Part shown: one piece after another, positions 54,001 through 63,993 of the stretch
Numbering within the stretch: position 1 is the first letter of the stretch
Layout: each line of letters opens with the position of its first letter
Assembly: GCF_004379255.2 (NCBI RefSeq)
Contig: NW_024598727.1
Span: 50,131-114,130, forward strand
Length of the DNA: 64,000 nt
From: Salvia splendens
Lineage: Eukaryota; Streptophyta; Magnoliopsida; Lamiales; Lamiaceae
Direction of reading: 5' to 3'
The notes under the pieces: generated by a model
What the model saw: only the letters and a program-made list of their open reading frames with translations
What the model was told of the DNA's origin: nothing
The model's database searches: none
Made by a program: the position numbers and the translations under genes

Positions 54001-57000
54001 AGGGGTTGACCGATGAAGAAATTGAAGGAGCAATCAAGGATTTCTGTCAAAAGTCGGAGGTCATAGGAGCCGCAGGGGCTCAGCTACCAGTCAGTATAGA
54101 AGAACCATCAGAAGGAGATTTAGAAAAAGGGGAAGAGTCCGAGAAAAACCCCCTAACCGAAGACACACTTCCACCCCAAGTTGAGCTGAAGAAGTTACCC
54201 TCGAATTTGAAGTATGCCTTCCTCGGAGGTGAGAACTCCTATCCAGTGATCATCAGCAGCAGCCTTACGAAGGAACAAGAAGCTAGGCTACTGACCGTGC
54301 AGAGCAAGAACAAGAAGGCGATTGGATGGAGTCTTACAGATTTAGTTGGAATTAGCCCCGACGTCTGCATGCACCATATTAGGCTGGAAGAGGGAGCAAA
54401 GGCACATCGAGATGCCCAAAGGAAAGTAAACCCTAACATGCGAGAGGAAATATTGAAGGAAATCTTGAAGTTGTTGTCGCTAGGGATTATCTATTCAGTG
54501 CCAGACAGTGAGTGGGTCAGCCCGATCCACATGGTTCCAAAGAAGTCGGGAATCCAAGTCGTCCAAAATGAGAGGAATGAGCTGATTCCAACGAGGCTAG
54601 TCACGGGTTGGCGAATGTGCATCGATTACCGCAAGCTGAACAATGCAACAAGGAAGAATCACTTCCCTCTGCCTTTTATCGACCAGATGTTGGAGCGACT
54701 CGCTGGGAAGAAGTACTTTTGCTTCTTGGATGGGTACAGCGGATATTTCCAAATCTACGTGGATCCTGAAGACCAGGATAAGACCACCTTCACTTGCCCA
54801 TTCAGAACTTATGCATACCGGCGCATGCCTTTCGGCCTATGCAACGCTCCACGTACGTTTCAACGTTGCATGATGAGCATATTTTCTGATTTGATTGAGG
54901 ATTGCATAGAGATATTCATGGATGACTTTACGGTCTACGGAGACTCGTTCGATTCTTGCCTTCATCATTTGGATATAGTTCTTGAGAGATGTCAAGCGAA
55001 GAGTTTGGTTTTGAACTTTGAGAAGTGCCATTTTATGGTCACCGAAGGGATTGTTCTGGGACACGTGGTCTCGGAAAGGGGAATCCAGGTGGATCGAGCA
55101 AAGGTGGACGTTATATCTAAATTACCGTTCCCTACTGATCAGAAGGGGATTAGGGGTTTTCTGGGGCATGCCGGATTTTATCGACGATTTATTAAGGATT
55201 TCTCCAAAATCGCCCAACCCCTTACCAGGCTACTTCAAAATGACGTGGAGTTCGTTTTTGATGAGCAATGCAAGGCTGCTTTCAATCTTCTCAAGGAAAA
55301 GCTGATATCCGCACCTATCATACAGGCTCCTGACTGGGACCATCCTTTCGAAGTGATGTGCGACGCCAGCGACTTTGCGGTAGGGGCCGTGCTGGGTCAG
55401 AAGATCGATGGGAAGAGGTACGTAATTTTTTATGCGTCCAAGACTTTGAATCAAGCCCAGCGGAATTACGATACCACTGAAAAGGAGATGCTGGCAGTGG
55501 TGTATTCTTTCGAGAAGTTCCGGCCATATTTGTTGGGATCCAAGGTCATAGTATATACTGACCATGCAGCCATTAAGTATCTGATCGCCAAGAAGGAATC
55601 CAAACCACGCTTGATCCGATGGGTACTCTTGTTACAAGAATTTGATTGGGAGGTGGAAGATAAGAGAGGAGTCGAGAACAAGGTGGCAGACCATTTGAGC
55701 AGAATAATGCAAGATGGAAACAGTGACGAAGTGCATGATAAGTTTCCAGAGGAACATTTATGTGAGGTGATTTTTGCGCCCAGGAAAATTGATTGGGAAG
55801 AAGTGTACAAACTTACTGGTCAGAATGATACAGCAAAAGGAAAGGAGAAGGTAGGGCAGGAGCCATGGTATGCGGACCTGGCCAACTACCTAGTAACTGG
55901 AGCACTTCCAGAAGCACCAAGTGTTACCAAGGCACAAAGAATGAAGATCAAGAGTGAAGCAAAATACTACTTTTGGGACGACCCCTACCTATGGAGGGTA
56001 GGATCCGATCAAGTGATAAGAAGGTGCATTCCTGACTGGGAGCAGCGGGATGTTCTAACCCACTGCCATTCGTTAGCATGCGGAGGACATTTCGGATCCA
56101 AGAAGACGGCAAGGAAGATTATGGATAGCGGCTTTTATTGGCCAACACTCAACAAAGATGCGTACGAGTTCTGCAGAAGTTGCGAGCGCTGCCAACTGAC
56201 CGGTGGAATATCTGCCCGGGACGAAATGCCGCAGGTACCCATAATAGTTTGCAAGCTATTCGACATATGGGGAATGGATTTCATGGGGCCTTTTCCTTCG
56301 TCCTATGGCAATCTGTATATCCTAGTCGCGGTAGATTACGTCTCCAAATGGGTAGAAGCCAAGGCCACAAGTACGTGTGAAGCAAAGGAGGTGGCCAAGT
56401 TCTTAAAGAGTCATATCTTCAGCCGGTTCGGAGTTCCAAGGGCGATCATATCAGATCAAGGTACACACTTCTGTAATCGCACAATTGAAGCCTTAATGAA
56501 GAAATACGGTGTGCACCATAGACTTTCCAGCCCGTACCATCCGCAAGCCAATGGTCAAGCGGAGATCTCTAACCGTGAGATAAAGAAGATTTTGGAGAAG
56601 ACTGTGAACACTTCGAGGAAAGACTGGAGTGTGAGGTTAGAGGATGCTCTCTGGGCGTATCGAACAGCCTACAAAACCCCCATAGGCATGTCCCCTTACC
56701 GGATCGTTTTTGGGAAGATGTGCTATTTACCAGTTGGGATCGAGCATCGAGCATACTGGGCAGTACAGAAAGTGAATATGGATGCTACAGCCTGCGAAGA
56801 GGAAAGGAAGCTGCAGCTGCAGGAACTTGAGGAACTTAGATTGGAGTCATTCGACTCAGCCCTGTGGTACAAGGAGCGAACCAAACTGTGGCATGATCAA
56901 AATCTGAGAACTAAGGAGCTCCACGTTGGCCAGAAAGTACTACTCTTCCAGTCAAGATTGAAGCTTATGCCAGGGAAACTCAAGTCCAAATGGACAGGAC

Positions 57001-57173
57001 CTTACATCATAACTGCACTCAGATCCAATGGAGCAGTAGAAATTTCAGGGAGTTTTCCTAACTCGGAACCTTTCATAGTAAATGGACATAGGTTGAAAAT
57101 ATTCAGGGAGAATAGCGAAGTGGGTGTAGTGGATGAAATTCCACTGCAAACACTTACATCGGTTTCATACTGA
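51096..57173 (+). CDS. gag-pol: Gag-Pol polyprotein of element F (Gag, protease, RT, RNase H, integrase), intact
   Basis: One frame of 2025 residues with no stop encodes all replication proteins. In order: Gag core (about 119-245: [24 protein letters not shown]); a Pro/Gln/Asn-rich linker without any CCHC knuckle (about 340-530); a coiled-coil-like piece; aspartic protease DLGAS (802-806); reverse transcriptase with DYRKLN (from 1177) and catalytic FMDDF (1274-1278, the Athila variant of YxDD); RNase H with CDASDFAVG (from 1422) and TDHAAIKYL; integrase zinc finger (His1658, His1665, Cys1696, Cys1699) and DDE residues Asp1728, Asp1787 and Glu1823, a DD35E spacing. The C-terminus has the usual basic GPY-like segment ([10 protein letters not shown]) and no chromodomain. 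The start is the first ATG after the PBS, in the same context as in element D. Gag and Pol share one frame, so no frameshift is needed between them. Confidence 0.95.
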   Translation: MRSSSAPDQWRPKILQRGSILVTTRSGLSTALSDLGSSSDEEQYNIEGPIPEKIPLLEGIPVQMAANGDEDPEIGTLNAHTEGEPSQAIVVTPGQTACDVKPHVIAILPTYCGKSYEGPYEFLHEFCKICRAQRRPAGANEDDYRLKALPFVLKGEANTWFMRLPPNSIETWADFKSAFLGEFFPSSKTSALKREITNVKQGYDEPLSDYWARYMGLLESCPNHRMADIEVHHTFYEGMNAVTKDLANSSSGGSFTQLRVSEAERVLRKLLNAKKEYDHSREGYNRERAAVVSSTDQENKLEQKMDLKMDELKKSLLSAIEKSTPPPPPAGNYKGAEQGNQGPNYEQPSDYVNMEQVNAAGYFNSSGHWIQGRQRDAPWRDHPNFRWGDGGQNQNQGQNQYNPNPNQNPNRGLANPDYQPNWSGRNQQTQNQSPQSQNPNPVYVPPHQRNFHSFQNQPNHAPQHHQNQNQFQAQHQNQYPQDQYVPPAQYNQYPPNQGQQNFQNYQHQGPNHFQNPNRPRRSVEDMMGEMLASQQSIKGDLQSHNEVVQGMQNAQKEHKANMDMMNRQLAQLASSVGDLKGNAGKLPSTVQMPDKANVSKVTLRTGTTYDAPQPKRPSGGSNGTKIGGDTVSAEELGRPMPQMQDPFFLDATPIVGDEPETLLTRKEPHREEEPRMEAQTQELPRKDSKKVAKGQVDEKKGEKPFPFRFVTKRKKENPVDYLSIFGKLDVTIPFLQAVKLPPLGKFIKDFIAGRAQKDGKIMVKGIASAIVQETLPPKRADPGMFTLPITVGDVKVEHAMCDLGASINVMPLFIYNRLKGVRLSSTRVLIQLADRSCISPEGVLENVLVRVHDFTYPADFYVIKMSEHEARESSGVLLGRPFLRTAKTIVDMAEGTICIDFHGEKFTFDINDAMKKPIDSENLCYVDVIDPLVQDFLETELLQERLQALDVYEQADVEAAAWCDLISSQGLTDEEIEGAIKDFCQKSEVIGAAGAQLPVSIEEPSEGDLEKGEESEKNPLTEDTLPPQVELKKLPSNLKYAFLGGENSYPVIISSSLTKEQEARLLTVQSKNKKAIGWSLTDLVGISPDVCMHHIRLEEGAKAHRDAQRKVNPNMREEILKEILKLLSLGIIYSVPDSEWVSPIHMVPKKSGIQVVQNERNELIPTRLVTGWRMCIDYRKLNNATRKNHFPLPFIDQMLERLAGKKYFCFLDGYSGYFQIYVDPEDQDKTTFTCPFRTYAYRRMPFGLCNAPRTFQRCMMSIFSDLIEDCIEIFMDDFTVYGDSFDSCLHHLDIVLERCQAKSLVLNFEKCHFMVTEGIVLGHVVSERGIQVDRAKVDVISKLPFPTDQKGIRGFLGHAGFYRRFIKDFSKIAQPLTRLLQNDVEFVFDEQCKAAFNLLKEKLISAPIIQAPDWDHPFEVMCDASDFAVGAVLGQKIDGKRYVIFYASKTLNQAQRNYDTTEKEMLAVVYSFEKFRPYLLGSKVIVYTDHAAIKYLIAKKESKPRLIRWVLLLQEFDWEVEDKRGVENKVADHLSRIMQDGNSDEVHDKFPEEHLCEVIFAPRKIDWEEVYKLTGQNDTAKGKEKVGQEPWYADLANYLVTGALPEAPSVTKAQRMKIKSEAKYYFWDDPYLWRVGSDQVIRRCIPDWEQRDVLTHCHSLACGGHFGSKKTARKIMDSGFYWPTLNKDAYEFCRSCERCQLTGGISARDEMPQVPIIVCKLFDIWGMDFMGPFPSSYGNLYILVAVDYVSKWVEAKATSTCEAKEVAKFLKSHIFSRFGVPRAIISDQGTHFCNRTIEALMKKYGVHHRLSSPYHPQANGQAEISNREIKKILEKTVNTSRKDWSVRLEDALWAYRTAYKTPIGMSPYRIVFGKMCYLPVGIEHRAYWAVQKVNMDATACEEERKLQLQELEELRLESFDSALWYKERTKLWHDQNLRTKELHVGQKVLLFQSRLKLMPGKLKSKWTGPYIITALRSNGAVEISGSFPNSEPFIVNGHRLKIFRENSEVGVVDEIPLQTLTSVSY

Positions 57174-57836
57174 TCAGTAGATAGGAATTTGGAATTCCAC
57201 ATGGCTAGTTCCATTTTGATAATTTTCTGCGTATACTGGCCAAGTAGGATTCCAAATTACCCAAGAAATGTGTAAATATTGTAAATACGTAATTAGTCTT
57301 TGCATGTCAGATAATTTCTAAGAAAATCCAAAATATTTTCGGGCCTTAAATTTAATTTGGAGTACACATTGACCAAGAGACTACCTATTTGGTGCTATTT
57401 CAATTCTAATTTAAGAGCCCATTTGAATTATTTCCCTTATTAGGCAAGTAATGGTAGGTTTCGAGAAAAGACGAAATTTTGAATTAAGACTTATGCAGCT
57501 TTTGCAGGGTGGCAGCGGTTGGAGTGGCGTGGAGCAGAGAGAGTAGACGCGATAGCCAATCAGGGGCCAGCATTCCTAACCGCCTTCCGTCCAAGCGTCG
57601 CGACCGGCAACTCCCTATAGCCGGTTGTAACCACCTGCAACTGCTATCTCTCGCCTAAATTAAACGACCGTCCCAAACTTTATCCCTCACAAGCCCTCAT
57701 TTTCAAATTCCCTTTTTTCAAGAGATATTATCCCATACTCTCTCAAGAAAGCGTAAATCACAAACCCTCATTTTCTTCCATTTTCTCCCAGATATCAAGA
57801 CCAAATTCCACTCTTTACAAGCCCTAATTTTCAGCC
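57174..57836 (+). other. Spacer between pol and the aORF in element F
   Basis: About 660 bp, non-coding. An A/T-rich block with CCAAAATATTTTCGGG (about 57328-57344) recurs in the A and E spacers. CACAAGCCCTCATTTTC and two near-repeats (about 57687, 57759 and 57818) lead up to the aORF ATG, and CTAATTTTCAG ends two bases before that ATG, looking like a 3' splice site. Confidence 0.55.
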
Positions 57837-60644
57837 ATGGGGAAGAAAGCATTTGCTACCAAAATCAAACCACCCTCAAAGAAAACCAGTGAGGAAGGAA
57901 ACCTTGAAATACCACCACCACTAAACCCACAACGTCCCGCGCCAACACAACAAGCCCCGCCGATGGTCTCTCTGGATGCAATGGCGGAGTTTCTCCGATT
58001 GCAGGATCCGAATAGGAATTGGGCAGCGGAGTTAGAGTATTTTAACCAAGGTAGAGGGCAAGGGAGCGGAGCCGGAGCAACTCATGCGGCAACCATGCCA
58101 GTAACCACTACGCAACCCTTGACCCCTATTTCATCTACATTGCCGATTCCGTCGATGATTCCCCAAGAAAGCAACCCCCCAACTGAAGCCGAAATGACAG
58201 AGACGGAAGGAATTTTTCCGACGACCCAGGAAGCCGAACTTGAGGATCTCGAGGCCATTGCGGCTTATTATGCCTCTGATGAAGAAGAAAGAGCGGAAAG
58301 GCTGAGAAGGGAGCAAAAAGACCAGGAAGGGGGAGAAGGAATTGAGGAGACGCCAGAAGTGGAAGCAGTTCGCCAAGAAGTAATTATGGAGGAGATCGAC
58401 CTGAATAAGTCGGCCCAAAAGCGCGGCCTCATGACGGAAACGGAGTTTGAATCAATAGTGGAAGAGGTGAATCATAGGGAAGATACTGCTCTAATGGCTG
58501 AGGGTCTAGACCTCGCATCGAGGGCAGTAGGAGAGGATGAACAAGCTTTTACAGAACCCATACCGAAGGATAAGGCATCCCAGTCAGTAGGGGAAGAGGA
58601 GAGGGAAGAACAGAGTGAAGAGAAAGGGCCAGAGCCAGTTGATACCCAAGTGGAAGCAGGGGATGATCGAATGCAAGTAGATGAGGAGAGACCAACCGTA
58701 GACACTCAAGTACCGGAAGCTGTGGCGCCTCCCGTCTTAAAACCCCACCCAGTGAAGCGGCAATTGGTTCTGAAGATACGGGTATCTCAGCGATGCCTGG
58801 GCAAAAGAGCAGCCAGCAAGGCCAAGACAAGCACGGCTGAGAACCCAGTAGAGATCGAGAGCGAGGAAGAACAAGCCACTCCAACGAAGGCAGGGGGGTG
58901 AACCTGCACAGCCTACTGCTCAGGAGGAAGAAGCACAATATCAGCGAGCCAGAAAGAGGAAAGGGAAGGCTCCAATCCAGAAGAAAGCAGTAACAAAGAG
59001 GTCCAGGGCAGCAAACACAGGAATTGTGATTACCGAAGCTTCTCAGAGGATCCCATCGAGCCGGCAAGAGCAGAGTGATAGTGAGTATGAGATTAGTGAG
59101 GAGTCTGCATCGGATAGTGATGAGTCCGTGGAAGAGGAGGAATATGGGGAACAGTCGCTCCCAGGTGATCACCGAGAGCTTGTCCACCCACCAGTGGAGA
59201 GGCTCCGATATAGAAGATGGACCATGGATTTCACAAATGAGATCGCCGAGGAGATGAAACTCTTCGAGAAGCAGAAACTGAAGGATACCTTCGAGAGTCT
59301 GGACGATGGCAGCAAGGAAATTAAGTGCGGCAAGGTAATACACTACCCTTCTCTGGATGAACTAGGTGTTCGTGACCAATTCCTTGCTTATATAAATGCT
59401 TTGGGTTTTGAGTGGCTACTGCAAAATGGGGATCCACGTATCAGTGTGAGATTAGCGAAGGAGTTCTTCACTACCTTTTGGTTTAAGGTGACAACGGACC
59501 TGGATGAAGTGTCCATTAGTTTTAGATTGTTTGCGGCAGAGTTTAGTATGAACTTGATAGAGTGGACATGTCGGATGGGCATGTGTACATTGGAAGAAGC
59601 GATCAGTTCTGAGTGGAGAGACAGGGAGAGGGGTATCCCTCGTAGGCACGTGGATTTTGATCAACAGGAGGCCTGGGCTGAACTTACTCACCCCGGCGCT
59701 GGAGAATTCGTGTCCACTGTTTCCCGTTCCATCCATTTCAATGATCCAGTTCTGCAACTAATACAGCTCCACCTTGATGCCAACCTGCTGGCCAATCTAA
59801 CTCAGCCGTCCGCACTTCAATGACGGAGGTGTATCTCCTTTGGTGCGCAAGACAGGGACGCAAGCTGCATCTTGGATTTTGGACGGCATATCAGTGCCAC
59901 TTGATCGCTACGCACCCTGCCAGAAACCTCACTCTTTGCCACATTTTGGGAGCTTTCGTAGGCAACAACCTTATTATCACTGAGGCTGAAGACTTGTCTC
60001 CGCTGCCCATGGTGCGGCCACCGGGATTATTCGACATACCTTACTTCGTTAGGACAAATGCGGTCTACATGAGGGTGGGACGACCGCAATTTTATGCAAT
60101 GGGTGAGGAAGCCACGGCAGGAGGAAGAGTCGCGTTATTGGAAAGGACGGTTACTGAATTGGCGGAGGAGAACAGACAGATGAGGGCAGAAATGATCCGA
60201 TTGGCATCAGTAGTGGAACGGGTGTTGAAGGAATCTGCGGAGCAGAGGATACTGACCCAGAGGCAAGCGTCTATGGAAGTGATCGTGACTAATTTAGGAG
60301 AGGAGAACCACAAGATACAGACGGAGATGAATAGGATGTTGTCCATGATCGACAATATCCTAGAGGAGGTGAGCCACCAGAGGGCGGCTGAAGCTATGAG
60401 AGTAAGGGGCAGTGTAGCCCAGGATACCAGACCAAGCGGCCATGCTAGCCAGGATGTTGAACCACAAGTCCCAGAGACCGTAGTGAAGGAGCAAGAGGAA
60501 GAGAAAGCCGAGGTGCCGGCAACTGCCGAGGAGCCGGCAAAGGATGGTGAGAACCAAGCTGGAATGGAGACAGACCAACCGGAGGACCAACCGATAGAAC
60601 GACCTGCACCACCTGCCCCACGAAGGAGCAGGAGACTTCGATAG
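57837..60644 (+). pseudogene. Additional post-pol ORF (aORF) of element F, two frame breaks
   Basis: Three overlapping pieces form one protein of about 930 residues: 57837-58901, about 58890-59823 and 59820-60644. Piece 1 (ATG 57837, MGKKAFATK) is Pro/Gln- then Glu-rich. Piece 2 holds a core shared with element A: FLAYINALGFEWLL, KEFFTTFWFK, TTDLD and EWTCRMG. Piece 3 continues it (LHLGFWTAYQCHLIA, LCHILGAFVGNN), then a coiled coil (ALLERTVTELAEENRQM onward) and a basic end RRSRRLR. The first break is at a run of six G (58892-58897). The second is near 59800-59820, where TGA of piece 2 overlaps the ATG of piece 3 as ATGA. No signal peptide or transmembrane helix is visible. It could be decayed, sequence error, or use recoding; the function of this family is unknown. 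Confidence 0.7.
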
Positions 60645-60776
60645 ACCCCCCCTACTGACCAAGTTAGTTTTTCTTTTTAAGTTTCAGTTTTTCTTTTAAC
60701 TTTTCGTATTGTTGTTATGAGTTGGTTTTTGTTTAGGTAGTATAATTTGTGTTTACGCGCAAACCCCACTTCATAA

Positions 60777-61020
60777 CACTTAGCCTATTCCATAGCCTAA
60801 GTGTGAGAAGTTAAGGGTTTGTTTCTTTGGAGCATGTTTTCTTTGTTTTGTTTGTTTTGTTTTCTATGTCGCATGCATGTTAGCTCACACTTAGCCCATT
60901 GCATGGTCTAAGTGTGAGGAGTTTGTATATATGTGTTTGTGGTTATGTTTTGTTGATCTCTGTATAGGTGATAAAAACCTCTCTCACTTAGCCTATTCCA
61001 TAGTCTAAGTGTGAGAAGTT
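60777..61020 (+). repeat. Three CACTTAG/CTAAGTG stem-loop repeats (element F)
   Basis: Copies at 60777-60812, about 60885-60924 and about 60980-61020 have the arms CACTTAG and CTAAGTG (7 bp) around a 13-16 nt loop, followed by TGAGAAGTT or TGAGGAGTT. The right arm plus tail resembles the sequence AAGTGTGAGCAGTT that touches the 3' LTR. Confidence 0.8.
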
Positions 61021-61517
61021 TTTGTTTTAGTTTTGCTGTTTGTTGTCTGTGTGCCATCGTACTGGCCATTACCTTTTCCACTTCACAGCCTTATCTGAGG
61101 GCAGACACTTGTGAAGTGAGAGGGGGGACGCAATGGCCAGTAGGATGTATGTATATATGTGTAGTCTTTGTGTTTGTGCTTTTGTTTTGTTTTGTTAGGT
61201 CTAGTTTTATGTTGTGTGTGATTGGGCTTAAAACTCAACCGTCTTGAGCTGAAGGTGAGGGGAATTGAGGGAGATGGGACATGCTGGAAAACCTAAACCA
61301 TCCCCGTTAGTACCTCCTAGTCAGGATAGATGAGGTGAGTATGAGAGAAAAGCCCATACTTAGAGCCAAACACGAAAGCCCTCTAAAAATGTGAGTTATA
61401 AGCCTTAAAGTGGAACCACTTTCCACATATATTGGAAAGAAAAGAGAGGCTGCCACAATTCGCCTAGGGTGAAGTGATCACGGGTAGCAAATACTGAAGG
61501 CAGTAGGAACCCTCCCC

Positions 61518-61548
<31 letters not shown>

Positions 61549-61948
61549 CCGCCTTTAGAACCCTTTCTTCTTAACCTTTTATATACCCAGATAAACACCC
61601 CAGCCGACTGGGACTGTGTAAGGCATGAAACAAATGGAGCTTACTGGCCAGGAAGAAGTGCGGAAAAGCAGAAACCAGCTGGGTGAAAAAGTTAGAAGAA
61701 AATCGACCAGGGAGTCATTCCCAGTCCAAAAGAGAGAAGAAGGAATAAGGGTGGCGAAGCCACGAAGGAACGAAAAAAAAAAAAAAAAAAAGAGGGAACC
61801 GAGAAAATGAAGAAAATGGTCAGAAAGATTTGACCACAAAAAGAGATGAATGAAGGAATAAGGGTAGCGAAGCCACAAGATGCTACTGACCAGTGGAGAC
61901 CAAAGCCAGAAGCGCCAACTAAAGAAAGCAACTGATCAGAAGCCTAAT

Positions 61949-61981
61949 ATACACAGTCCCCCCCCTCCCCCCCCCCCCCCC
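61949..61981 (+). repeat. Poly-C tract
   Basis: An almost uninterrupted run of C (one T) of about 30 bases, in the transcribed 3' region of element F. Length may be unreliable in assembly. Confidence 0.8.
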
Positions 61982-62084
61982 GCATAAATAAAAATAGAAA
62001 TTTTGAACCTTAGAGCCTTAGGAACATCCACCGAAAACATTACAAGCCAACAACCCCGTTACAAGCCTATAAGTCCTTCAGTAG

Positions 62085-62175
62085 CCGCTCGTGGAATCTA
62101 AGTCCGAAGCAATTGTGGTGAGCATAATGAGAGAATGCAGTCCTAACATTCCTGGTGAGGTATGAGTGACTGAGC
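62085..62175 (+). other. Conserved non-coding block upstream of 3' LTR (copy in F)
   Basis: Contains TCCTAACATTCCTGGTGAGG (about 62147-62166), which is the complement of the core in A and E as printed and therefore has the same orientation relative to the element. It lies 340-430 nt upstream of the 3' LTR, as in A and E. Confidence 0.7.
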
Positions 62176-62514
62176 GAACCTAGTGTTGGGCCGAGAGTGT
62201 GGGCGATCTTGACAAACAGATATACTGACTGGAAAAGAAAAGGGGGGGGTGGCAGAAGTTTAAGGCTGTCTAAGGCCGGATTGCACCTGATCCAGAGGGG
62301 AGGGATGGTTGAAAAATATAGCCCGATCTATGTGTTTTCAGTCTTTTATGTGTTTATGTTTCTCTGTGTTTGTTTGTGTTTTTCTTTGCGTCATAGTTTA
62401 GAGTCTAAGTTAGGTAGAGTCGGTCAGGGGGAGTAACCAGGCTAGAATTCGACTTATTCTTTCTTTGTTTGTTCTTCACGCTTGAGGACAAGCCTGTGGT
62501 AAGTGTGAGCAGTT

Positions 62515-63988
62515 TGATAAGTCGTATTCTAGGCCTTGGTTACGGGTCAGTATGATGTGCTTAATTGATTATATTTGCAAAACAGTTGTTTAAAGTGTGC
62601 AGGTTAAGCATTCTAGCCAGTAGGGAAGTTTCGGAATGTTCAGGTGAAGGAGGCGCCAGCATGATCTCATACTGATCAGTATTCGTGCTAAAACGGCTTG
62701 AGATGGAGAAGACGGATAGCTGGGACGGATTACCCATAATTAAGGGCAAAGAAGTCAAATTGCAACGAGGATTTACCCTAAAATCAAGGGTAGCCTCCCT
62801 ATAAAAGGAAGCCAAATTGGAGAGAGAGATATACACATTCACTCATTCACCACCATCTTTAGGTAGAAAGTTTTCTCGGTAGTTTCAGTCTTTCAGCCGT
62901 GTCCCGCTTCTTGCCTCGCCGTAGCCATGATCACTTGACGTTCAGATGTTCCCAGAATTCCAGTCATCGTCCATTCCAGCCAGCAAGATCGTAGTTTAGA
63001 GTCTCATCGCCCGGAGTGGCAAAACACTTTTACATTGCTTTCGTAGTTTTAATTTCTCACTTTCCTTACGTTGGATCTTGTTTGCCTTTGGATATTTTCT
63101 GCTTTTGAAGTACTTTGTTGAAGATCCGAACGTGTTTATGCTATGAAGTTGATTCCGTTTCGTTTATTGTGGTGTTTCTTTATTCCTTGCCTAGTTAGCT
63201 TAGATCTAAAGTTTCTCGGTGTTTAAAGTGCTGAATCTCTCAATTCCGTTTACGTAACAAATTTCTTTAGGATAGATAAACAAGTACTGTTTGATCGGAA
63301 AGTAGATCGTTGCATGCAAAGCTTAGTTTTAATTTCTGAATCGTTCTTTCATGTTGACCAGTATGCAGAAGTCCAGTTTCAGTGTTGATTCAGATTTGAT
63401 TTCTTAGTTTTGGATCTGTGTTTGTGAGTTGTTAATCTGAGTTTTCCGTGTTGAATCTGGAATTGTTATCTGAATTTTGGAAGTGTTTGTTGAAGAAGAT
63501 GATGTCTATTTTCAATTGGAGGGACCATTTACTTTTCGAGATGCTTTTGCTTTTGTCCTTCACTTTTAGTTAAGCCCTGTCAGCCTAGTCATCAAACTTC
63601 CACTACACTCTGAATATTCTGTTTAGCCCAAAATAGAAACCCGTACCTTCCAAATATTTTCTGTTACAAAATTGTCTCCCCATTCCACGTACACAGTTAC
63701 ATTCCAAATGTTTTCCTTACCGTCTGACTAGTAGAACACCTCCTTTAAGTTCCAAGCCTAGGTAGAAACTCAACCCAAGCGTGGTACCTAACCAAATCTT
63801 CCAATTGTCACCGCGGTAGTTTAAGAACGCACCATCTCTGTGGGATTCGACCCTTACCACCACTATACTGATCAGTAGAAGTGGGTTGAGGAATCTTTGA
63901 AACCAAGGTCTAGGTTAGTTAGGATCCCTATCCTGATCAGTAGGATATATCCTTGCTTGAACGACACCTACGCACCCAGGTCCTTTCA
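62515..63988 (+). repeat. 3' LTR of element F
   Basis: Length 1474 bp, nearly identical to 49510-50987. Followed by the target duplication ACTAA. Confidence 0.95.
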
Positions 63989-63993
63989 ACTAA

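Larger units (their letters stand above)
60645..62514 (+). other. 3' non-coding region of element F
   Basis: No supported gene in 1.87 kb. It contains three stem-loop repeats (60777-61020), an A-run (about 61528-61549), a second A-run (about 61774-61792), a duplicated GGAATAAGGGTRGCGAAGCC (about 61741 and 61856), a C-run (about 61949-61981), the conserved block (62085-62175), CTTGAGGACAAG (62481-62492), and then AAGTGTGAGCAGTT against the 3' LTR. Confidence 0.75.
49510..63988 (+). mobile_element. Element F: young, near-intact Athila-like Ty3/gypsy retrotransposon
   Basis: LTRs at 49510-50987 and 62515-63988 start TGATAAGTCG and end CCTTTCA. ACTAA flanks both ends (49505-49509 and 63989-63993), a perfect target duplication inside element E's LTR. 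By eye the LTRs differ at roughly 15 places over 1.48 kb, about half of them single-base gaps, so it is recent. It has a tRNA-Asp PBS, one uninterrupted Gag-Pol of 2025 residues, an aORF with two frame breaks, and a 1.9-kb non-coding 3' region. It is the youngest layer of the nest and the best candidate for a currently or recently mobile element. Confidence 0.95.

Noticed and set aside
57837..60644. Calling the aORF an envelope gene
   Set aside because: Only its position supports this; no membrane or secretion features are visible.
61579..61931. Phe-rich minus-strand ORFs
   Set aside because: They are products of the A-runs in the 3' non-coding region of element F.
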